Of a stretch of DNA of 64,000 nt, positions 26,624 through 36,997 are shown in pieces. Below the pieces are notes generated by a model. That model had not been told where the DNA came from. It saw only the letters and a list, made by a program, of their open reading frames with translations, and did no database searches. Positions within the stretch are counted from its first letter, which is position 1; every line of letters starts with the position of its first letter. The position numbers and the translations under genes are program-made. Source of the DNA: Amycolatopsis umgeniensis (lineage in GTDB: Bacteria > Actinomycetota > Actinomycetes > Mycobacteriales > Pseudonocardiaceae); assembly GCF_014205155.1 (NCBI RefSeq), contig NZ_JACHMX010000001.1:6014001-6078000 (forward strand), given 5' to 3'.

Positions 26624-26652
26624 GTCCAACCACCGAAGCCAAGCAGTTGGAC
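26624..26652. promoter_or_regulatory. Bbr/StrR-type binding site upstream of activator gene
   Basis: GTCCAA at 26624-26629 and TTGGAC at 26647-26652 with exactly 17 bases between them, identical to the consensus GTCCAR-N17-TTGGAC published for the balhimycin activator Bbr. It lies 55 bp before the StrR-type gene, so autoregulation is inferred. Confidence 0.85.
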
Positions 26653-26706
26653 GGTGGGTTCCAAGCCATGTCACAAAGTTGACGAATGAGATTCAATGGG
26701 GGCTAG

Positions 26707-27672
26707 GTGGATCCGACGAGAGTTGACCTGTCCGCTCTCCCGGTCGTCGAAATCGAGCTGTCGCGGCTGTCTTCCGTTTGCTCGCCGCGGACTTCGGGCG
26801 AAGATCCGGAACATGTCGAGACGCTGCTGTCGGCAGAATGGGAGCTTCCGCCCATTCTCGTTCACAGACCGACGATGAGGGTGGTCGACGGCCTGCACCG
26901 CCTGAAGGCGGCGCAAGTCAGAGGCGACACTAAAATTCAGGCAAGGTTCATCGACGGCACCGAATCCGATGCCTTCGTCTTGGCCGTGGAAGCGAACATC
27001 CGGCACGGCTTGCCGCTTTCGCTCTCCGATCGCAAACGAGCGGCCGTCCAGATCATCGGCACCCATCCGCAGTGGTCCGATCGGCGGGTCGCCTCGGCGA
27101 CGGGCATCTCCGCCGGCACGGTGGCGGACCTCCGCAAACGTGGTGGGGAGGGCGGAAACGAGGCCAGGATCGGGCGGGACGGGCGTATCCGTCCCGTCGA
27201 CAGTTCGGAAAGGCGAAGACTCGCCGCGGACCTCATCCGCAATGATCCCGGCCTTTCGCTCCGGCAGGTCGCGAAGCAGGTCGGCATCTCCCCGGAGACG
27301 GTCCGGGACGTGCGGGGCAGGCTGGAGCGCGGCGAAAGCCCCACCCCGGACGGAAACCGGAGATTGCGGACCAAACAGCATCCGTTGAGCCTGACGGAAC
27401 CCGACCTCGGGCACGCGCTGGACCGGGAGCGGCTCGCCGTGCTCGAGCGGCTCAAGGCCGACCCCACCCTGCGGTTGAGCGAGGTGGGCCGGATCCTGTT
27501 GCGCATGCTCACCATGCACTCCATCGACGGACAGGAGTGGGAGCGGATCCTGCACGGCGTACCGCCGCACCTCTACGGCGTGGTCGCCGGATTCGCCAGG
27601 GATCACGCCCGGGTCTGGGCGGGTTTCGCCGATCACTTGGAGAACCGCGCCACCGATCTCGCGGCGGGGTGA
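26707..27672 (+). CDS. StrR/Bbr-type pathway-specific activator
   Basis: 321 aa. The N-terminal ParB/Srx-like segment (LPPILVHRPTMRVVDGLHRLKAA, residues about 47-70, and VLAVEANIRHGLPLSLSDRKRAA) and two helix-turn-helix stretches (WSDRRVASATGISAGTVADL and LSLRQVAKQVGISPETVRDV) are those of StrR-type activators, which switch on glycopeptide biosynthesis genes. GTG 26707 is preceded by GGGGG. An exact Bbr-type site lies just upstream, and another before oxyA. Genes of this family sit at the same place, before the prephenate dehydrogenase and exporter genes, in other Amycolatopsis glycopeptide clusters. Confidence 0.92.
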   Translation: MDPTRVDLSALPVVEIELSRLSSVCSPRTSGEDPEHVETLLSAEWELPPILVHRPTMRVVDGLHRLKAAQVRGDTKIQARFIDGTESDAFVLAVEANIRHGLPLSLSDRKRAAVQIIGTHPQWSDRRVASATGISAGTVADLRKRGGEGGNEARIGRDGRIRPVDSSERRRLAADLIRNDPGLSLRQVAKQVGISPETVRDVRGRLERGESPTPDGNRRLRTKQHPLSLTEPDLGHALDRERLAVLERLKADPTLRLSEVGRILLRMLTMHSIDGQEWERILHGVPPHLYGVVAGFARDHARVWAGFADHLENRATDLAAG

Positions 27673-27837
27673 GCGACGGTTCGTGACGAGGGGGCTTTCC
27701 CGTGCGGTGCGCGGTGAAAGTCCCCTTCGTGCGCTTCCGTCCCCTCGGTGTCCAGGCGCGTCCTTGGACACTTCGAGTCCTGAGTGGACGGGTGCCAAGA
27801 CCCCCGGCTCGACACCATCGGGCGGGCGGCATAAGAA

Positions 27838-28695
27838 GTGAAGGTGACCATCGAGAAGGCGCTCGTCGTCGGTACCGGGCTCATCGGCACTTCCGCCGCG
27901 CTGGCCCTTCGCGGAAAAGGCGTGACGGTGTACCTCTCCGACGTCGACGCGGACGCCGTGCGGCTGGCCGGTGAACTCGGGGCGGGCCGGGAATGGGCCG
28001 GCGAGGAGGCCGACCTGGCGCTGATCGCCGTTCCGCCGCATCTGGTGGGGGAGCGGCTGGCCGAACTGCAGAAGCGGGGCGCGGCGCGGGTGTACACCGA
28101 CGTGGCCAGCGTCAAGGCCGATCCGATCGCCGACGCGGAGCGGCTCGGCTGCGACCTGACCTCCTACGTACCAGGGCATCCGCTCGCCGGTCGGGAGCGG
28201 TCCGGGCCGGCGGCCGCCCGCGCCGACCTGTTCTCGGGCCGACCCTGGGCGCTCTGCCCCCGCCCCCGGACGGACGCGAAAGCCTTGGCGGTGACGCGGG
28301 ACCTGGTGGCGATGTGCGGGGCGAAGGCCGTCACCGTCGACGCGGGCGAGCACGACTCGGCGGTGGCGCTGGTGTCGCACGCCCCGCATCTGGTGGCGTC
28401 GGCGATGGCGGCGAGCCTGGCGGACGGCGACGACGTCGCGCTGGGCCTCGCGGGGCAGGGATTACGCGACGTCACGCGGATCGCCGCCGGGAATCCGTTG
28501 CTGTGGCGGATGATCCTCGCGGGAAACGCCTTGCCGGTGGCGGGTGTGCTCGAGCGGGTCGCGGCCGATCTCGCCGCCGCGGCCTCGGCGCTGCGGTCCG
28601 GCGATCTCGACGACGTGACGGATCTGCTGCGGCGTGGCGTGGACGGTCAGGCCCGGATCCCCGGTAAGCACGGCGGGCCGGAGGGCGACGCCTAG
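27838..28695 (+). CDS. pdh: prephenate dehydrogenase (Hpg/Tyr precursor supply)
   Basis: 285 aa. NAD-dependent oxidation and decarboxylation of prephenate to 4-hydroxyphenylpyruvate, the shared precursor of tyrosine, beta-hydroxytyrosine and 4-hydroxyphenylglycine, which fill five of the seven residues. The N-terminal Rossmann motif is VVGTGLIGTSAAL; YVPGHPLAGRERSGPAAARADLF holds the family His and substrate loop (split for description); VALVSHAPHLVASAMA is the second family signature. GTG 27838 follows a weak AAGA ribosome site. A GTGTCCA-N10-TGGACAC dyad lies 67 bp upstream. It provides a cluster-dedicated copy of a shikimate-pathway step. Confidence 0.9.
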   Translation: MKVTIEKALVVGTGLIGTSAALALRGKGVTVYLSDVDADAVRLAGELGAGREWAGEEADLALIAVPPHLVGERLAELQKRGAARVYTDVASVKADPIADAERLGCDLTSYVPGHPLAGRERSGPAAARADLFSGRPWALCPRPRTDAKALAVTRDLVAMCGAKAVTVDAGEHDSAVALVSHAPHLVASAMAASLADGDDVALGLAGQGLRDVTRIAAGNPLLWRMILAGNALPVAGVLERVAADLAAAASALRSGDLDDVTDLLRRGVDGQARIPGKHGGPEGDA

Positions 28696-28813
28696 GCCTT
28701 GTGTCGCTTGTGGACGGTGCGAGCGGCCGCGAGTGCACGCGGCCCCCTCGTGGACACCGACACGATTCAGCACGATTGAGATCGCGGACTTCGCGCGTGG
28801 GAGGACAGACCGT

Positions 28814-30760
28814 ATGGACGTGGTGTTGAACTTCGGGGCACCTACCAAGAGCGACGACGATCCCGATCCCTGGTCGGACCGGGTCCGTCCGGGGACGGTG
28901 CGCCGAGTGCTCGCCTACTTCCGCCCGCACACCGGACTCGTCGCGCTCTTCGCCTTCATCGCGGCGCTGGAGGCCGCCATCGTCATCGCGACTCCTTTGC
29001 TGATGAAGGAACTCATCGACGGCGGGATCCTCAAGAACGACTTCGGGGTCGTGATCCTGATGGCCACCCTGACCGCCGTGCTCGCCGTGGCGGCCGCGTT
29101 GTTCTCACTGCTGTCGGCCTACGTCTCCGCACGCATCGGGGAGGGGGTCACCTACGACCTCCGGGTCCAGGCGATCGACCACGTCCGGAGGCTGCCGGTC
29201 GCGTTCTTCACCCGCACCCAGACCGGGGTGCTGGTCGGACGGCTGCACACGGAACTGATCATGGCCCAGCAGTCGTTCGGCCACCTGCTGATGTCGATCA
29301 CCAGTCTGGTCACGGTGCTGCTGGTGCTGGCCGAGATGTTCTACCTGTCCTGGCTCGTCGCCGTCGTCACGCTGGTGCTGATCCCGCTGTTCGTCGTGCC
29401 CTGGGTCTACGTGGGGCGGATGATCCAGAAGCGCACCGGCAGGCTGATGGAGGCGAACGCCGGTCTCGGCGGGCTACTCCACGAGCGGTTCAACGTCCAG
29501 GGGGCGATGCTCTCCAAGCTCTTCGGCCGTCCGGAAGAGGAGATGGCCGACTATCGGGAGCGGTCGGGGCGGATCCGCAAGATCGGCGTGAGCATTTCGA
29601 TCTGGGGCCGGATGTCCTTCGCCATGATGGCGCTGATGGCTTCGATCGCCACGGCGGTCGTCTACGGGGTCGGCGGCGGGCTCGTGATCGACGGGGCGAT
29701 CCAGCTCGGCACGCTCATCGCCATCGCCACCCTGCTCGGGCGGCTGCTCGGGCCGATCACCCAGCTGTCCTCGTTGCAGGAGACCGCGCAGACCGTCGTG
29801 GTGAGCTTCTCCCGGATCTTCGAGCTGCTCGACCTGAAGCCGCTGATCCAGGAACGCGCCGACGCCGTCGATCTCGAGGAGGACGTGGCGCCGGACGTCG
29901 AGTTCGACGACGTGGCGTTCCGCTATCCCAGCGCGAACGAGGTCTCGCTGGCCTCGCTCGAACACCTGCGGACCAAACGGGAAAACGGGGAGGTTTCGGC
30001 GGATGTGCTGCGCGGCATCAGCTTCCACGCGCGAGCCGGAACCCTCACCGCGCTCGTCGGCCCGTCCGGCGCGGGGAAGAGCACCATCACGCATCTGGTC
30101 TCCCGGCTGTACGACCCGAACTCCGGGACCGTCCGGGTCGGCGGGCACGATCTGAAGGACCTCACCTTCGAATCGCTCCGCGGCACGGTCGGGGTGGTCA
30201 GCCAGGACGCGTACCTCTTCCACGACACGATCCGGGAGAACCTGCTCTACGCCCGCCCGACAGCCACCGAGGACGAGCTGATCGAAGCCTGCAAGGGCGC
30301 CCAGATCTGGGACCTGATCGAATCCCTTCCCCGGGGGTTCGACACCGTCACGGGTGACCGCGGCTACCGGATGTCGGGCGGGGAGAAGCAACGACTGGCC
30401 ATCGCCCGGCTGCTGCTGAAGGCGCCCACGGTCGTCGTGCTCGACGAAGCCACCGCGCACCTGGACTCCGAGTCGGAGGCCGCCGTGCAGCGGGCGCTCA
30501 AGACCGCTCTGCGCAGCCGCACCTCGCTGGTGATCGCCCACCGGTTGTCCACGATCCGCGAAGCCGACCAGATCCTCGTGATCGACGGCGGAACCGTCCG
30601 TGAACGCGGGACGCACGAAGAGTTGATGGCCGAGGGCGGTCTCTACGCGGAGCTGTACCACACGCAGTTCGCCAATCCCGACCGCTTCGGCCCCAAGCCG
30701 GAGCCCGAGCTCGACGACGAGCCTGAGCCAGTGGCCACCTTCATGGGCCATGGAGGGTGA
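28814..30760 (+). CDS. ABC transporter, fused membrane and ATPase domains (glycopeptide export)
   Basis: 648 aa. Residues about 35-340 form a six-helix type I exporter membrane domain ([39 protein letters not shown] and others). Residues about 360-610 form the ATPase domain with Walker [10 protein letters not shown] (about 415), signature [12 protein letters not shown] (about 520; Met replaces the usual Leu) and Walker [13 protein letters not shown] (about 540). ATG 28814 has GGAGGACAG upstream. It is the counterpart of Tba in the balhimycin cluster, thought to export the finished antibiotic, probably as a homodimer. Its stop is 2 nt before the first NRPS gene. Confidence 0.92.
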   Translation: MDVVLNFGAPTKSDDDPDPWSDRVRPGTVRRVLAYFRPHTGLVALFAFIAALEAAIVIATPLLMKELIDGGILKNDFGVVILMATLTAVLAVAAALFSLLSAYVSARIGEGVTYDLRVQAIDHVRRLPVAFFTRTQTGVLVGRLHTELIMAQQSFGHLLMSITSLVTVLLVLAEMFYLSWLVAVVTLVLIPLFVVPWVYVGRMIQKRTGRLMEANAGLGGLLHERFNVQGAMLSKLFGRPEEEMADYRERSGRIRKIGVSISIWGRMSFAMMALMASIATAVVYGVGGGLVIDGAIQLGTLIAIATLLGRLLGPITQLSSLQETAQTVVVSFSRIFELLDLKPLIQERADAVDLEEDVAPDVEFDDVAFRYPSANEVSLASLEHLRTKRENGEVSADVLRGISFHARAGTLTALVGPSGAGKSTITHLVSRLYDPNSGTVRVGGHDLKDLTFESLRGTVGVVSQDAYLFHDTIRENLLYARPTATEDELIEACKGAQIWDLIESLPRGFDTVTGDRGYRMSGGEKQRLAIARLLLKAPTVVVLDEATAHLDSESEAAVQRALKTALRSRTSLVIAHRLSTIREADQILVIDGGTVRERGTHEELMAEGGLYAELYHTQFANPDRFGPKPEPELDDEPEPVATFMGHGG

Positions 30761-30762
30761 CG

Positions 30763-33700
30763 ATGAGTTCCGCAGCGCAAACCGTGCTGGATCTTTTTTC
30801 CCGCCAAGTGGGCCGGGCACCCGACGCGGTGGCCGTTGCCGACGGGGACCGGGTGCTGACCTATCGGGAACTCGACGAACTCGCGGGCAGGCTGTCCCGG
30901 CGCTTGACCGGCCACGGCGGTCGCGTCGCGGTCATGCTGGACCGTTCGGCGGACCTGCTGGTCGCGCTGCTCGCCGTCTGGAAGGCGGGGGCGGCGTACG
31001 TACCGGTGGACGCCGCGTACCCCGCGCCGCGGATCGCCTTCCTGCTGGCGGATTCGGGCGCGTCCCTGATGCTGTGCTCGGCCGCGACGCGCGACCGGGT
31101 ACCGGCGGGGATCGACGCGATCGTCGTCACCGGCGATGACCCCGGTGACGCGCCCGCCGCTGTCACGGCGCGCCCGGGGGACCTGGCGTACGTCATGTAC
31201 ACCTCCGGCTCGACGGGTACCCCGAAGGGCGTGGCCGTCCCGCATTCCAGTGTCGCGGAGCTGGTGGGGGATCCCGGCTGGGCGATGGGCGCCGGCGACG
31301 CGGTCCTCATGCACGCGCCGCATTCCTTCGACGCGTCCCTGTGCGAGATCTGGGTACCGCTGGTGTCGGGTGCCCGGGTGGTGGTCGCCGAGCCGGGGCC
31401 GGTGGACGCCCGGCGGCTGCGCGAGGCCGTCGCGGACGGCGTCACGAGGGCGCATCTGACCGCGGGCAGTTTCCGCGCGGTGGCGGAGGAATCGCCGGAA
31501 TCGTTCGCGGGGCTCGACGAAATCCTGACCGGTGGCGATCTGGTGCCCGCACACGCGGTGGAACGCGTGCGGAAGGCGGCACCGCGAGCGCGGATCCGGC
31601 ACCTCTACGGTCCGACGGAAACGACGCTGTGCGCCACCTGGCACGTACTCGAACCGGGTGACGCGCTGGGCTCGGTGCTGCCCATCGGCCGTCCGCTCAC
31701 GGGGCGGCGGGCCCACGTGCTCGACGCGTCGCTGCGCCCGGTGGAGCCGGAGATGGTCGGCGATCTGTACCTCTCCGGTGCCGGTCTCGCCGACGGTTAC
31801 CTCGACCGGGCCGGGCTCACCGCGGACCGGTTCGTGGCGGATCCGTTCGCGCCCGGAAAGCGGATGTACCGGACCGGGGACCTCGCCCGGTGGAGCGCGG
31901 GCGGCGAGTTGCTGTTCGCGGGCCGGGCCGACGACCAGGTCAAGATCCGCGGGTTCCGCGTCGAACCCGGCGAGATCGAGGCCGCGCTGACCGCCCAGCC
32001 GGACGTCCACGAGGCCGTGGTGGTGGCTCTCGACGGGCGCCTGATCGGTTACGCGGTTTCGGACGTGGCCCCCGCCGTGCTCCGCGATCGTCTCGGGGCC
32101 GTGCTGCCGGACTACCTGGTCCCGGCCGTGGTGCTCACGTTGGACACGTTACCGCTGACCGGGAACGGCAAGGTGGACCGCGCGGCGTTGCCCGCGCCCG
32201 ATTTCTCCGCGACCTCCGACGGGCGCGAACCCGCCACCGAGGCCGAGCGCGTCCTTTGTGGACTGTTCGCCGAAGTCCTCGGCACGGAACGGGCCGGGGT
32301 CGACGACGGTTTCTTCGAACTGGGCGGGGATTCGATCCTCGCCGTCCGCGTGGCAGCCCGGGCGGCCAAGGCGGGCCTGCTGGTGACGCCGTCGGAGATC
32401 TTCGGGGAGAAGACCCCCGCGCGGCTGGCCGCCGTGGCGCGGGCCGTCCCGGCCGAAGAGCCCGAGACCGGCCCCCTGATCGAGCTGACCGCGGAAGACG
32501 AAGCGGAACTGGCGATCGCCGTCCCGGACGCCGCCGAGGTCTGGCCGCTGGCGCCGCTCCAGGCGGGGCTGCTGTTCCAGACGACCCTCGACGACCAGGG
32601 TTCCGACATCTACCAGACACAGTGGATCGTCGAGCTGACCGGACCGCTGGACGTCGCGCGGCTGCGGTCCGTCTGGGAAGCGGTTTTCGCCAGGCACGAC
32701 GAACTCCGCCTGACCTTCCACCGGCTCGAATCGGGCAAGGCGGTGCAGGCCGTCGCCGTCCACGTCGACCTGCCTTGGCGCGAGGTCGACCTGACGGGCG
32801 CGAGCGATGTCGACGAGGCCGTCCAAGCCCTGTCCGCGGAGGAACAGCGGGAACGCTTCGATCTCGCCAAGGCGCCGCTGTTCCGGCTGGTGCTGATCCG
32901 GGTCGGCGAGGACCGGCACCGCCTGCTGGTCGTCAATCACCACATCCTGACCGACGGCTGGTCCGTGGCGGTGATCCTCAACGAGGTCTCCGAGGCGTAC
33001 ACGTCGGGCGGACGGTTCCCGGATCGCACGGGTGCGGCGTCCTATCGGGACTATCTGGCTTGGCTCGACAGGCAGGACAAGGACGCGGCGCGCGAGGCCT
33101 GGCAGGCGGAACTGTCGGACATCGACGTGCCCGCGCTGGTCGCCAAATCGGACGCCGCGCTCGCCTACGACTATCGCGTCACCCATCTGACTCCGGAGGT
33201 CTACACCCGGCTGACCGACTTCGCGCGCGATCACGGGCTGACGCTGGCCACGGTGGTGCAGGGCGCGTGGGCGCTGGTGCTGGCGCGGCTCGCGCGGCGG
33301 ACCGACGTGGTGTTCGGCACCACGGTCGCCTGCCGCCCCGCGGAACTCCCCGGGGTGGAGTCGATGCCGGGGCTCATGATGAACACGGTCCCGGTCCGGG
33401 TGTCGCTGGACGGCGGACAGCCGGTGGTGGACATGCTCACCGGGCTGCAGCGCCGTCAGGTGGCCCTGATGCCGCACCAGCATCTGGGCCTGACGGAGAT
33501 CCAGAAGACGGCCGGACCCGGCGCGATGTTCGACACGCTGCTGGTGTTCGAGAACTACCCGCGGGATTTCGCCGACCAGTTCACGTATCTGGGCACGGTC
33601 GAGGGAACCCACTACCCGGTGACCGTCGGTGTCATCCCGGGAGAGCGGTTCAGGATCCAGCTCGCCTACTGGCGCGGGCAGATCGATCAAGCTGTCGCCG

Positions 33701-36700
33701 ATTCGGTGCTGGACTGGTTCGTCGGCGCGCTCGGCGCGATCGCCGCCGATCCGTCCGCCCTGGTGGGCCGGACCGGGATGGGCGAGATTCCCTTGCCCCA
33801 CTGGAAGTCCGCGTTGGTGGCGGACGAGCCGCTGCCGTCGTTGATCGGGCGGATGGCGGCGGAGCGGCCGGACGCGGTGGCCGTCGCGGACGGCGACGGC
33901 GAACTGACGTACGCGGAACTGTGGGAGCGCGCGGAGAAGTTCGGCGCCGTCCTGCGGGCTCGCGGGGTCGAACGGGAACGCCGTGTCGGGCTGGTGGTCG
34001 GCCGGTCGGCGTGGTGGCTGATCGGGATGCTCGGGGTTTCGCTGGCGGGCGGCGTCTTCGTCCCGGTGGATCCCGCGTACCCGGCCGAGCGGGTGAAGCT
34101 GATCTTCGGCAGCGCGGACCCGATGCTGGTGGTGTGTCAGGGGAAGACGCGCGAAGCGGTGCCGGAGGACTTCGCGGACCGGATCCTGGTGCTCGACGAA
34201 CTGGATCTGGCCGGAGCCGAAAGCACGGTGCTGCCGCCGGTGGGAATGCGCGACGCGGCGTACGTCATCTACACGTCGGGTTCGACGGGGACGCCGAAGG
34301 GTGTCGTCGTCACGTACTCGGGCCTGGGCAATCTGGCGATGGCGCATATCGAACGGCTCGCCGTTTCGCCGTCGTCCCGTGTGCTGCAGTTCGCGGCGCT
34401 GGGCTTCGACACCATCGTGTCCGAGGTGATGATGGCGTTGCTTTCGGGCGCGACGCTGGTGATGCCGCCGGACGAGGACCTGCCGCCGCACGCTTCGCTG
34501 ACCGACACCCTGGAACGGTGGGACATCACGCATGTGAAGGCCCCGCCGTCGGTGCTGGCCACCGTGGACACGGTGCCGGACAGGCTGGAGACGGTGACCG
34601 CGGCGGGCGAACTCTGTCCGCCGGGACTGGTGGAACGCTTCGCGGCGGGCCGCCGGATGATCAACGCCTACGGGCCGACCGAGACCACGATCTGCGCGAC
34701 GGTGAGCATGCCGCTGGCGCCGGGCGGGGAGGTGATCCCGTTCGGGGGGCCGATCGCCGGTGTCCGCGGATATCTGCTGGACGCTTTCCTGCGCCCGCTG
34801 CCGCCGGGGGTCACGGGTGAGCTGTACCTGGCCGGGATCGGCGTGGCGCGCGGGTATCTGGGCCGCTCGGCGCTGACGTCCGAGCGGTTCGTCGCCGATC
34901 CCTTCGTCGACGGCGAGCGGATGTACCGGACCGGGGACCTGGCGTACTGGACCGGCGACGGCGAACTGGTGTCCGCCGGACGGGCCGACGACCAGGTCAA
35001 GATCCGCGGGTTCCGGGTCGAACCCCGCGAGATCGAGTTCGCCTTGTCCGCGCATCCCGAAGTCACGCAGGCGACGGTGACCGTCCGCGAAGGCCGTCTG
35101 GTGGCCTATGTGGCGCCAGGCGACATCGATCCGGACGCGCTGCGGAAGGAACTCGCGGCCAGGATGCCCGCGTACATGGTGCCCGCGGCGGTGATGGCGC
35201 TGGACGCGCTGCCGCTGACGGCGCACGGGAAGATCGACCGGAAGGCGTTGCCCGAACCGGACTTCTCCTCGAAAACTGTCGGCAGGGAGCCCTCGACCGA
35301 GCTCGAGCGAATCCTTTGTGGAGTGTTCGCCGAGGTGCTCGGCCTGGCGCGGGTCGGGGTCGAGGACAGCTTCTTCGAACTGGGCGGGGATTCGATCTCG
35401 TCGATGCAGGTCGCTTCCCGCGCGCGCCGCGACGGGATCTCGCTGACCCCGCGGCAGGTGTTCGAGCACCGGACCCCCGAGAGGCTCGCGCAGTTGGTGG
35501 CGGAAACGCCGCTGGCGCGTCAGGAGTTGTCCACAGTGGACGATGGTGTGGGTGAAGTCGCGCTGACGCCGGTGATGCGGATGTTCGGGGACGGCGTCGC
35601 GGCGCCGGGATTCGCGCAGTGGATGGTGCTGGGCACGCCTCCGGAACTGACGGAGGAGGCTTTGGCCGCCGGGCTGACGGCGGTCGCGGACACGCACGAC
35701 ATGCTGCGGGCCCGGGTCGTCGACGGCGACGGGGGACGGCGCCTGGTGGTCGGCGAGCGCGGTTCCGTGGCCGGTGTGCTCACACGGATCGAGGTCGACG
35801 GCGGCTCGCTGGACGAGGCGGCGGCGGACGCGGCGCGGGAGGCCGTCGCCCGGTTGGCCCCGCTCGCGGGCGTGATGGTCCAGGCGGTGTGGTTGGACGC
35901 CGGGCCGGATCGGCTGGGGCGGTTGGTCGTGGTGGCGCACCATCTGGTGATCGACGGGGTCTCGTGGCGGGTTCTGGCGACGGATCTGCGAGCGGCCTGC
36001 GAGGCCGCGGCCGAGGGCCGGGCGCCGGAACTGGAGCCGGTGAGCGTGTCGTTCCGCCGCTGGTCCGGTCTGCTGGAGCAGTGGGCCGTCTCCGTCGAGC
36101 GGGCCGCGGAACTGCCTTCGTGGCAGGCGATTCTCGGACAAGAGGAGCAGCCGGAGCCCGAGTCGAGGGGGAAGGTGCGCTCGCGGTCTTGGGTGGTGCC
36201 GCCGGCCGAGACGTCGGTGCTGGTGGGGCGCGCTCCGGTGGTGTTCCACTGCGGCGTGAACGAGGTACTGCTGGCCGGGCTGGCGGGAGCGGTGGCGCGC
36301 TGGCGCGGCGGGGACGCCGTGCTGGTGGAGGTGGAAAGCCACGGCCGTCATCCCGTCGACGGAATGGACCTTTCCCGGACGGTGGGCTGGTTCACCAGCA
36401 CGCATCCGGTCCGGCTCGACGTGGCCGGGATCGATCTGGCGGACGTGCTCGCCGGTGGCCCGGCGGCCGGTCGGCTGCTGAAGGCGGTCAAAGAGCAGTC
36501 GCGGGCCGTGCCCGGCGACGGGCTCGGCTACGGTTTGCTGCGTTATCCCGGCGGGGACACGGAGCCGGTTTTGGCGGCGGGCGCGTCGCCGCGGATCGGA
36601 TTCAATTACATGGGCCGGTTCGTCGCCGGTGATCAAAGCGACGTGCGGGCTTGGCAACTCGTCGGGGACATCGGCGGTTCGATGGATTCGACCATGAATC

Positions 36701-36969
36701 TTCCGCACGCACTCGAAGTGAACGCGATCGTGCAGGATCTGCCGGGCGGCCCCGAATTGGTGCTCATGGCGGAATGGTCCGGCGAAGTGTTCGACGAGGA
36801 CCGGATCGGGCGACTCGGCCAGGAATGGCTGGACATGTTGTCAGGACTGGCCCGGCAGGCGGATGATCCTTTCGCGGGCGGACACACGGCTTCCGACTTC
36901 GACCTGCTCGACCTGGACCAGGACGAGATCGAGGAATTCGAAGCCTTGGCGGCCGAGCTCCAGCAATAG
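30763..36969 (+). CDS. glycopeptide NRPS 1 (modules 1-2): A1-T1-C2-A2-T2-E2
   Basis: 2068 aa. It starts directly with an adenylation domain, as an initiation module should. A1 residues at the specificity positions read D-A-C-H-L-G-L-L-C-K, of the 4-hydroxyphenylglycine type. T1 has ELGGDSI (about 520). C2 (about 590-1010) has the active HHILTDG. A2 (about 1025-1490) reads D-T-S-K-T-A-A-I-C-K, a tyrosine-type code by position and colinearity. T2 lies near 1543. E2 (about 1600-2045) has [10 protein letters not shown], giving a D-configured residue 2. Module 1 has no epimerisation domain. ATG 30763 has GGAGGG upstream and lies 2 nt after the exporter gene. The two-module size matches the first NRPS of teicoplanin/A47934-type clusters, not vancomycin-type (three modules). 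Confidence 0.93.
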   Translation: MSSAAQTVLDLFSRQVGRAPDAVAVADGDRVLTYRELDELAGRLSRRLTGHGGRVAVMLDRSADLLVALLAVWKAGAAYVPVDAAYPAPRIAFLLADSGASLMLCSAATRDRVPAGIDAIVVTGDDPGDAPAAVTARPGDLAYVMYTSGSTGTPKGVAVPHSSVAELVGDPGWAMGAGDAVLMHAPHSFDASLCEIWVPLVSGARVVVAEPGPVDARRLREAVADGVTRAHLTAGSFRAVAEESPESFAGLDEILTGGDLVPAHAVERVRKAAPRARIRHLYGPTETTLCATWHVLEPGDALGSVLPIGRPLTGRRAHVLDASLRPVEPEMVGDLYLSGAGLADGYLDRAGLTADRFVADPFAPGKRMYRTGDLARWSAGGELLFAGRADDQVKIRGFRVEPGEIEAALTAQPDVHEAVVVALDGRLIGYAVSDVAPAVLRDRLGAVLPDYLVPAVVLTLDTLPLTGNGKVDRAALPAPDFSATSDGREPATEAERVLCGLFAEVLGTERAGVDDGFFELGGDSILAVRVAARAAKAGLLVTPSEIFGEKTPARLAAVARAVPAEEPETGPLIELTAEDEAELAIAVPDAAEVWPLAPLQAGLLFQTTLDDQGSDIYQTQWIVELTGPLDVARLRSVWEAVFARHDELRLTFHRLESGKAVQAVAVHVDLPWREVDLTGASDVDEAVQALSAEEQRERFDLAKAPLFRLVLIRVGEDRHRLLVVNHHILTDGWSVAVILNEVSEAYTSGGRFPDRTGAASYRDYLAWLDRQDKDAAREAWQAELSDIDVPALVAKSDAALAYDYRVTHLTPEVYTRLTDFARDHGLTLATVVQGAWALVLARLARRTDVVFGTTVACRPAELPGVESMPGLMMNTVPVRVSLDGGQPVVDMLTGLQRRQVALMPHQHLGLTEIQKTAGPGAMFDTLLVFENYPRDFADQFTYLGTVEGTHYPVTVGVIPGERFRIQLAYWRGQIDQAVADSVLDWFVGALGAIAADPSALVGRTGMGEIPLPHWKSALVADEPLPSLIGRMAAERPDAVAVADGDGELTYAELWERAEKFGAVLRARGVERERRVGLVVGRSAWWLIGMLGVSLAGGVFVPVDPAYPAERVKLIFGSADPMLVVCQGKTREAVPEDFADRILVLDELDLAGAESTVLPPVGMRDAAYVIYTSGSTGTPKGVVVTYSGLGNLAMAHIERLAVSPSSRVLQFAALGFDTIVSEVMMALLSGATLVMPPDEDLPPHASLTDTLERWDITHVKAPPSVLATVDTVPDRLETVTAAGELCPPGLVERFAAGRRMINAYGPTETTICATVSMPLAPGGEVIPFGGPIAGVRGYLLDAFLRPLPPGVTGELYLAGIGVARGYLGRSALTSERFVADPFVDGERMYRTGDLAYWTGDGELVSAGRADDQVKIRGFRVEPREIEFALSAHPEVTQATVTVREGRLVAYVAPGDIDPDALRKELAARMPAYMVPAAVMALDALPLTAHGKIDRKALPEPDFSSKTVGREPSTELERILCGVFAEVLGLARVGVEDSFFELGGDSISSMQVASRARRDGISLTPRQVFEHRTPERLAQLVAETPLARQELSTVDDGVGEVALTPVMRMFGDGVAAPGFAQWMVLGTPPELTEEALAAGLTAVADTHDMLRARVVDGDGGRRLVVGERGSVAGVLTRIEVDGGSLDEAAADAAREAVARLAPLAGVMVQAVWLDAGPDRLGRLVVVAHHLVIDGVSWRVLATDLRAACEAAAEGRAPELEPVSVSFRRWSGLLEQWAVSVERAAELPSWQAILGQEEQPEPESRGKVRSRSWVVPPAETSVLVGRAPVVFHCGVNEVLLAGLAGAVARWRGGDAVLVEVESHGRHPVDGMDLSRTVGWFTSTHPVRLDVAGIDLADVLAGGPAAGRLLKAVKEQSRAVPGDGLGYGLLRYPGGDTEPVLAAGASPRIGFNYMGRFVAGDQSDVRAWQLVGDIGGSMDSTMNLPHALEVNAIVQDLPGGPELVLMAEWSGEVFDEDRIGRLGQEWLDMLSGLARQADDPFAGGHTASDFDLLDLDQDEIEEFEALAAELQQ

Positions 36970-36997
36970 CGGTGGAAAGCAATGGAGGCTAGATTTC

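Noticed and set aside
26105..26674. Minus-strand frame of 189 codons in the vanX-activator gap
   Set aside because: No ribosome site, no protein-like pattern, and it covers the Bbr-type site.
28700..28770. Bbr-type site upstream of the exporter gene
   Set aside because: Only two GTGGAC-like half matches in the same orientation; no GTCCAR partner at N17.
32149..36708. A 1519-codon open frame on the minus strand opposite the first NRPS gene
   Set aside because: Arg/His/Asp-rich, no known motifs, and exactly opposite a confident NRPS gene; long antisense frames are expected in high-GC DNA.
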